From an uncultured bacterium (GTDB lineage Bacteria; Cyanobacteriota; Vampirovibrionia; Gastranaerophilales; Gastranaerophilaceae), in NCBI GenBank assembly GCA_902776035.1, contig CACYOO010000013.1, positions 1 to 64,000 on the forward strand: DNA of 64,000 nt. The letters are read 5' to 3'. The notes beneath the pieces are model-generated. The model had not been told where the DNA came from. It saw nothing but the letters and a program-made list of their open reading frames with translations, and ran no database searches. This document shows, piece after piece, positions 61,281 through 64,000 of the stretch. How positions within the stretch are numbered: the stretch's first letter is position 1; every line of letters starts with the position of its first letter. A program made the position numbers and the translations under genes.

Positions 61281-62632
61281 TTATTTTCAAGTTTTTTGGA
61301 TAATTTTTGTGCTGCAGTAAGCATGAGGTCAATACTTGTTGAATATGGAGGAGCATAAGTTATGTCATCCCCTAAAAATTCATTTATTGTCATTTTCGAT
61401 AATAATGCACTTGTAAGCGTATTTATACGTTTATCGGCATCTCCTGTGCCTATAGCTTGAGCCCCAAGTATTCTTTTTGTTTTTCTATCTGCAGTTAGTT
61501 TTATAACTACTTTTTTTACATCAGGCATATAGCCGGCTTTATCATTTTTGTTAATAATAACAGATACCGGCTCAAAACCGTACTTAAATCCTGTTTTTTC
61601 GGTTAATCCCGTTATTGCCATTGTTAAATCAAAATATCTTGTAACTGCTGAGCCGAGAACACCTTCAAATTCATCAACTTCGCCGGATACATTTATTGCA
61701 CAACATCTTCCCTCTTTACCTGATGTTGAACCAAGAGGAATCCAACATGGAGCTTCTCCCACGATATGATATTTTTCAACACAATCACCACATGCGTAAA
61801 TGTTAGGAATGTTAGTTTCCATTCTTGATGTAACTTTTATTGCTCCCGTAACTCCTAATTCTATTCCTGCATCCTTTGCTAATTCGACATTTGGAGTTAC
61901 GCCTGTTGCAATAAGGACTAAATCTGTATCAATTTCTAAACCGTTTTTTGTAATGACTTTTTTTACCTTATCTAATCCAATAAACTTGTCTATAGTATCA
62001 TTTGTAATTATTTTTACATGTTCTAAATCTTTTTGCATAATGTATTTTTGAACAATTTCAGACATATCATCGTCAAAAATAGACATTATGTGATTAGTTG
62101 ATTGAATTAATGTTACATAAAGACCTTGTTTTAAAAACGCTTCTAAAGTTTCTATACCTATATAACCAACACCTAGAATAACTGCTTTTCTACTCCTCAA
62201 AACTGCATCTTTAATTTTTATACCATCCTGTAATGTTCTAAATTCAAATATATTAGAAATATTATCATTTTCGATTATATTTCTATATGGAGCTGCACCC
62301 GTTGCAATAACTAATTTGTCATAACAATCCTTATAGACTTCATCTGTTTTCATGTTTTTTATACAAATGCTCTTTTCATTTGGAAGAATTTTTTCAACTT
62401 TATGATTAATAAATACTCTTATACCTTTATTCTCATAATCTCTAACCGTTCTTATAATGAGTTTTTGAGCATTTGAAATATCACCTGCGATATAATAAGG
62501 CATACCACAAGCAGAATAAGATACATTTTCATCTGATGTATATATTACAATATCCCAATCAGGTCTTAATCTTTTTAATTTTGATGCACACTTTGAGCCG
62601 GCAGCAACAGCTCCGATAATAATAACTTTCAT
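61277..62632 (-). CDS. CoA-disulfide reductase / NADH oxidase-type flavoprotein
   Basis: 451 residues. FAD site KVIIIGAVAAGSKCASKLKR, single redox Cys C42 in SYSACGMPYYIAGD, NAD site AVILGVGYIGIETLEAFL and IYACGDCVE for FAD. This single-Cys family includes CoA-disulfide reductase, NADH oxidase and NADH peroxidase, and serves in thiol balance or oxygen detoxification. The exact electron acceptor cannot be read from sequence. The family fits an anaerobe that needs oxygen or peroxide defence. Confidence 0.9.
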   Translation of the reverse strand: MKVIIIGAVAAGSKCASKLKRLRPDWDIVIYTSDENVSYSACGMPYYIAGDISNAQKLIIRTVRDYENKGIRVFINHKVEKILPNEKSICIKNMKTDEVYKDCYDKLVIATGAAPYRNIIENDNISNIFEFRTLQDGIKIKDAVLRSRKAVILGVGYIGIETLEAFLKQGLYVTLIQSTNHIMSIFDDDMSEIVQKYIMQKDLEHVKIITNDTIDKFIGLDKVKKVITKNGLEIDTDLVLIATGVTPNVELAKDAGIELGVTGAIKVTSRMETNIPNIYACGDCVEKYHIVGEAPCWIPLGSTSGKEGRCCAINVSGEVDEFEGVLGSAVTRYFDLTMAITGLTEKTGFKYGFEPVSVIINKNDKAGYMPDVKKVVIKLTADRKTKRILGAQAIGTGDADKRINTLTSALLSKMTINEFLGDDITYAPPYSTSIDLMLTAAQKLSKKLENN

Positions 62633-62688
62633 AAAAATAACTTACAACTAAATATTATTTTTACTATCGGATAATTAGGTATATTTAC

Positions 62689-62718
62689 AAAAAAAAAGAC
62701 CTCTCGATTGAGAGGTTT
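62689..62718 (-). terminator. Terminator downstream of comEB
   Basis: Stem ACCTCTC / GAGAGGT with a GATT loop; on the minus strand it is followed by a run of nine T. It lies about 160 nt past the comEB stop. A GA-dinucleotide run (62735-62745) lies in between. Confidence 0.75.
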
Positions 62719-62877
62719 AAAATTTAATTTAAATTGAGAGAGAGAGTATATTATAAAAATCTTTCTTAGGTTGCATTTGTTATCTGTCAACCATCTTCGT
62801 ACTTATATTAAGTGTTTTTATCGTCAAAAATTGCTTTATTTTCTGTTTAAGCTTAACATAAGTTAACATGAAAGATT

Positions 62878-63321
62878 TTAATTTTCCAGCTCTCTACGTA
62901 TTTGTTCTACCGAAACATAAACAACAGGAGTGTTTTCATCCTTTTTCAAATAAACATCTTTTATACCTGCCTGTACGATAAAACGTTTACATAAAATGCA
63001 TATCATCTGATGTCCCCATATATACATAGTGGCATTTTGACATCTGTCCTGACCTGCCTGAATTATAGCATTCTGTTCAGCATGAATTGAACGGCAGGTT
63101 TCGTATCTCGTACCTGATTGAATATTATTATCTATTCTATAGCATGAGCCACGTTCTGCACATGATTCAACCTTTGAAGGAGTACCATTATATCCGGTTG
63201 CTTTTATTTTTTTATCTTCTCCGACTATTACAGCACCAACCTGTGCTCTTAAACAATTTGAACGTTCGGCACAAGTACGTGCCATATCTAAAAAATATTC
63301 ATTCCAAGGTTTTATCGACAT
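62878..63321 (-). CDS. dCMP deaminase (ComEB family)
   Basis: 147 residues from the ATG at 63321 (MSIKPWNEYF), with AGGGA upstream; the longer frame runs into the preceding terminator. Zinc deaminase fold: RTCAERSNCLRAQVGAVIV, catalytic HAE in SIHAEQNAII, zinc Cys pair in MICILCKRFIV, where the usual Pro before the first Cys is Ile. Additional Cys in SCAERGSCYR bind the second zinc in this family. Converts dCMP to dUMP for dTMP synthesis. Confidence 0.92.
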   Translation of the reverse strand: MSIKPWNEYFLDMARTCAERSNCLRAQVGAVIVGEDKKIKATGYNGTPSKVESCAERGSCYRIDNNIQSGTRYETCRSIHAEQNAIIQAGQDRCQNATMYIWGHQMICILCKRFIVQAGIKDVYLKKDENTPVVYVSVEQIRRELEN

Positions 63322-63348
63322 TTTTATATTCCCTAAATCTTTATACAC

Positions 63349-63385
63349 AAAAAAGACGGACAAAGAAACAATGACCGTCTTTTTT
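63349..63385. terminator. Terminator between rpmB and comEB
   Basis: Arms AAAAAAGACGG / CCGTCTTTTTT, 15-nt loop, positioned after rpmB and immediately upstream of comEB on the minus strand. Confidence 0.8.
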
Positions 63386-63403
63386 AATAAAACTAATTAC
63401 GGA

Positions 63404-63595
63404 CTAGCCAGCTTTTTGAACTTTATTTGCTTTTAAGCAAGAAGAACAAACTGTCATTTTTCTTACAACACCGTTTTCTATAACACGAACAGTTTGAAGA
63501 TTTGGAGTTTGTCTGTGTACATTCTGCTTATGAGAAAATGTAAGTTTTGCTGCTTTTAAAGGTTTTTTACCGCATTTTTCACATTGTTTTGACAT
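63404..63595 (-). CDS. rpmB: 50S ribosomal protein L28
   Basis: 63 residues with the zinc-ribbon form: CEKCGKKP near the N terminus and CSSCLKAN near the C terminus, plus FSHKQNVHRQTPNLQTVRV. The four Cys mark the zinc-containing (C+) variant. Monocistronic, between two terminators or gaps. Confidence 0.96.
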   Translation of the reverse strand: MSKQCEKCGKKPLKAAKLTFSHKQNVHRQTPNLQTVRVIENGVVRKMTVCSSCLKANKVQKAG

Positions 63596-63674
63596 TATTT
63601 TATTCCTTTTTTCGCTGTATATAGTTAGAGATTACTTCAAATATACAATATTTGCAAGTGATAAATTTTAAACT

Positions 63675-64000
63675 TTACAAAAGAATTACATTATCTTCAA
63701 ATAATCTTCTTATACGTCTGAAATCTTCATTGATAATAACAAAAGCATCCGTTATATCAGGATCAAATTGAGTACCTCTGCCATCATTTATTATCTTAAC
63801 ACATTTTTCATGCGAGAATTCTTCTTTGTAGACATGTTTTGTAGAAAGAGCATCATAAACATCTGCAATAGCCATAATCCTTGCGGCTAACGGGATTTCT
63901 ACATCTTTTAATTTTTCAGGATAACCTGTTCCATCCCAACGTTCATGATGGTATTTAGCAATACTTATGCCCATTTCTATAAACTCATTTGCACCGAATT
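63675..64000 (-). CDS. HD-GYP domain protein, C-terminal part (runs off the window)
   Basis: Only the C-terminal about 108 residues are inside. The frame stays open to the right edge: FGANEFIEMGISIAKYHHERWDGTGYP. The HHERWDGTGYP signature, IPLAARIMAIADVYDAL and TQFDPDITDAF are typical of HD-GYP phosphodiesterases that degrade cyclic di-GMP. The internal ATG at 63974 is not the true start. N-terminal receiver or sensor domains, if any, lie outside. Confidence 0.9.
   Translation of the reverse strand, partial: FGANEFIEMGISIAKYHHERWDGTGYPEKLKDVEIPLAARIMAIADVYDALSTKHVYKEEFSHEKCVKIINDGRGTQFDPDITDAFVIINEDFRRIRRLFEDNVILL

Noticed and set aside
62719-62877. Possible small RNA between comEB and the flavoprotein gene
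   Set aside because: A TATAAT on the minus strand (62755-62750) lacks a -35 at the right distance; the interval is better read as the comEB 3' tail ending in the terminator.

Overview
The window is a compact, AT-rich (roughly 30% GC by eye) bacterial chromosome segment. Genes abut or overlap, and almost everything is core metabolism, translation or envelope biology. The envelope is Gram-negative in type (lpxK, mlaEFD, a TolC-type outer-membrane channel, OmpH/Skp). There are flagellar rod genes, diaminopimelate synthesis by the LL-aminotransferase route (dapL), a two-gene atpD-atpC cluster separated from the rest of the ATP synthase genes as in cyanobacteria, and a tmRNA tag that starts ANNN and ends ALAA. 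Together these suggest a non-photosynthetic relative of cyanobacteria (Vampirovibrionia/Melainabacteria, most likely a gut Gastranaerophilales member). That placement is inference. I see no prophage, insertion sequence, CRISPR array or rRNA.

Layout. 1-5.4 kb: exported vWA protein, aroQ, then a minus-strand run lysC > VKOR-DsbA fusion > queH > DUF6485-like > exported unknown. 5.5-8 kb: tRNA-Gly(TCC) with its own promoter and a duplicated 3' flank, then a small accessory patch (GNAT-like protein, HipA-like kinase with an altered catalytic loop). 8-13.3 kb: cysS, SpoIID/LytB protein, murJ, tsaC overlapping one another. 13.3-15.3 kb: exported HAD, XRE regulator, rplJ-rplL with an L10 leader and attenuator. 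15.3-20.3 kb: mlaE-mlaF-mlaD-lpxK-nth, then yjbQ. 20.5-22.9 kb: two FlgF/FlgG-type rod genes, flgB, flgC. 22.9-31.3 kb: dapL, a CMP-sugar synthetase, a queuosine-precursor transporter, a TolC/HlyD/ABC-2/ABC-2 export operon with no ATPase, and a methyltransferase. 31.3-34.8 kb: rplU-rpmA, DHH phosphoesterase, OmpH, WG-repeat protein. 35-38.6 kb: surE, a D-2-hydroxyacid dehydrogenase homologue lacking the catalytic Arg, a small unknown, a PurD-like ATP-grasp protein.

38.6-45.6 kb is a signalling island. It holds an RsbW-type kinase, a STAS protein, a response regulator, three unannotated microproteins in a row, a sensor/HAMP/SpoIIE phosphatase and a hybrid histidine kinase. The parts fit a partner-switching circuit coupled to a phosphorelay. 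45.7-48.2 kb: tmRNA with a tandemly duplicated 3' end, then atpC and atpD. 48.3-52.6 kb: PhoR-like kinase, alr, a dihydrolipoamide-dehydrogenase-like flavoprotein. 52.6-58.9 kb: pcrA/uvrD, DprA-like Rossmann protein, alpha-solenoid protein, Nudix hydrolase, ffh. 59-64 kb: a small protein built of five 9-residue ETAG repeats, gatA, a Cys-rich small protein, a CoA-disulfide-reductase-type flavoprotein, dCMP deaminase, rpmB and a partial HD-GYP protein running off the window.

The least explained items are the ETAG-repeat protein, the three-microprotein operon, the tmRNA 3' duplication with trailer sequence complementary to the T arm, and a group of genes whose -10 box lies about 7-8 nt before the start codon with no Shine-Dalgarno sequence (probable leaderless mRNAs).
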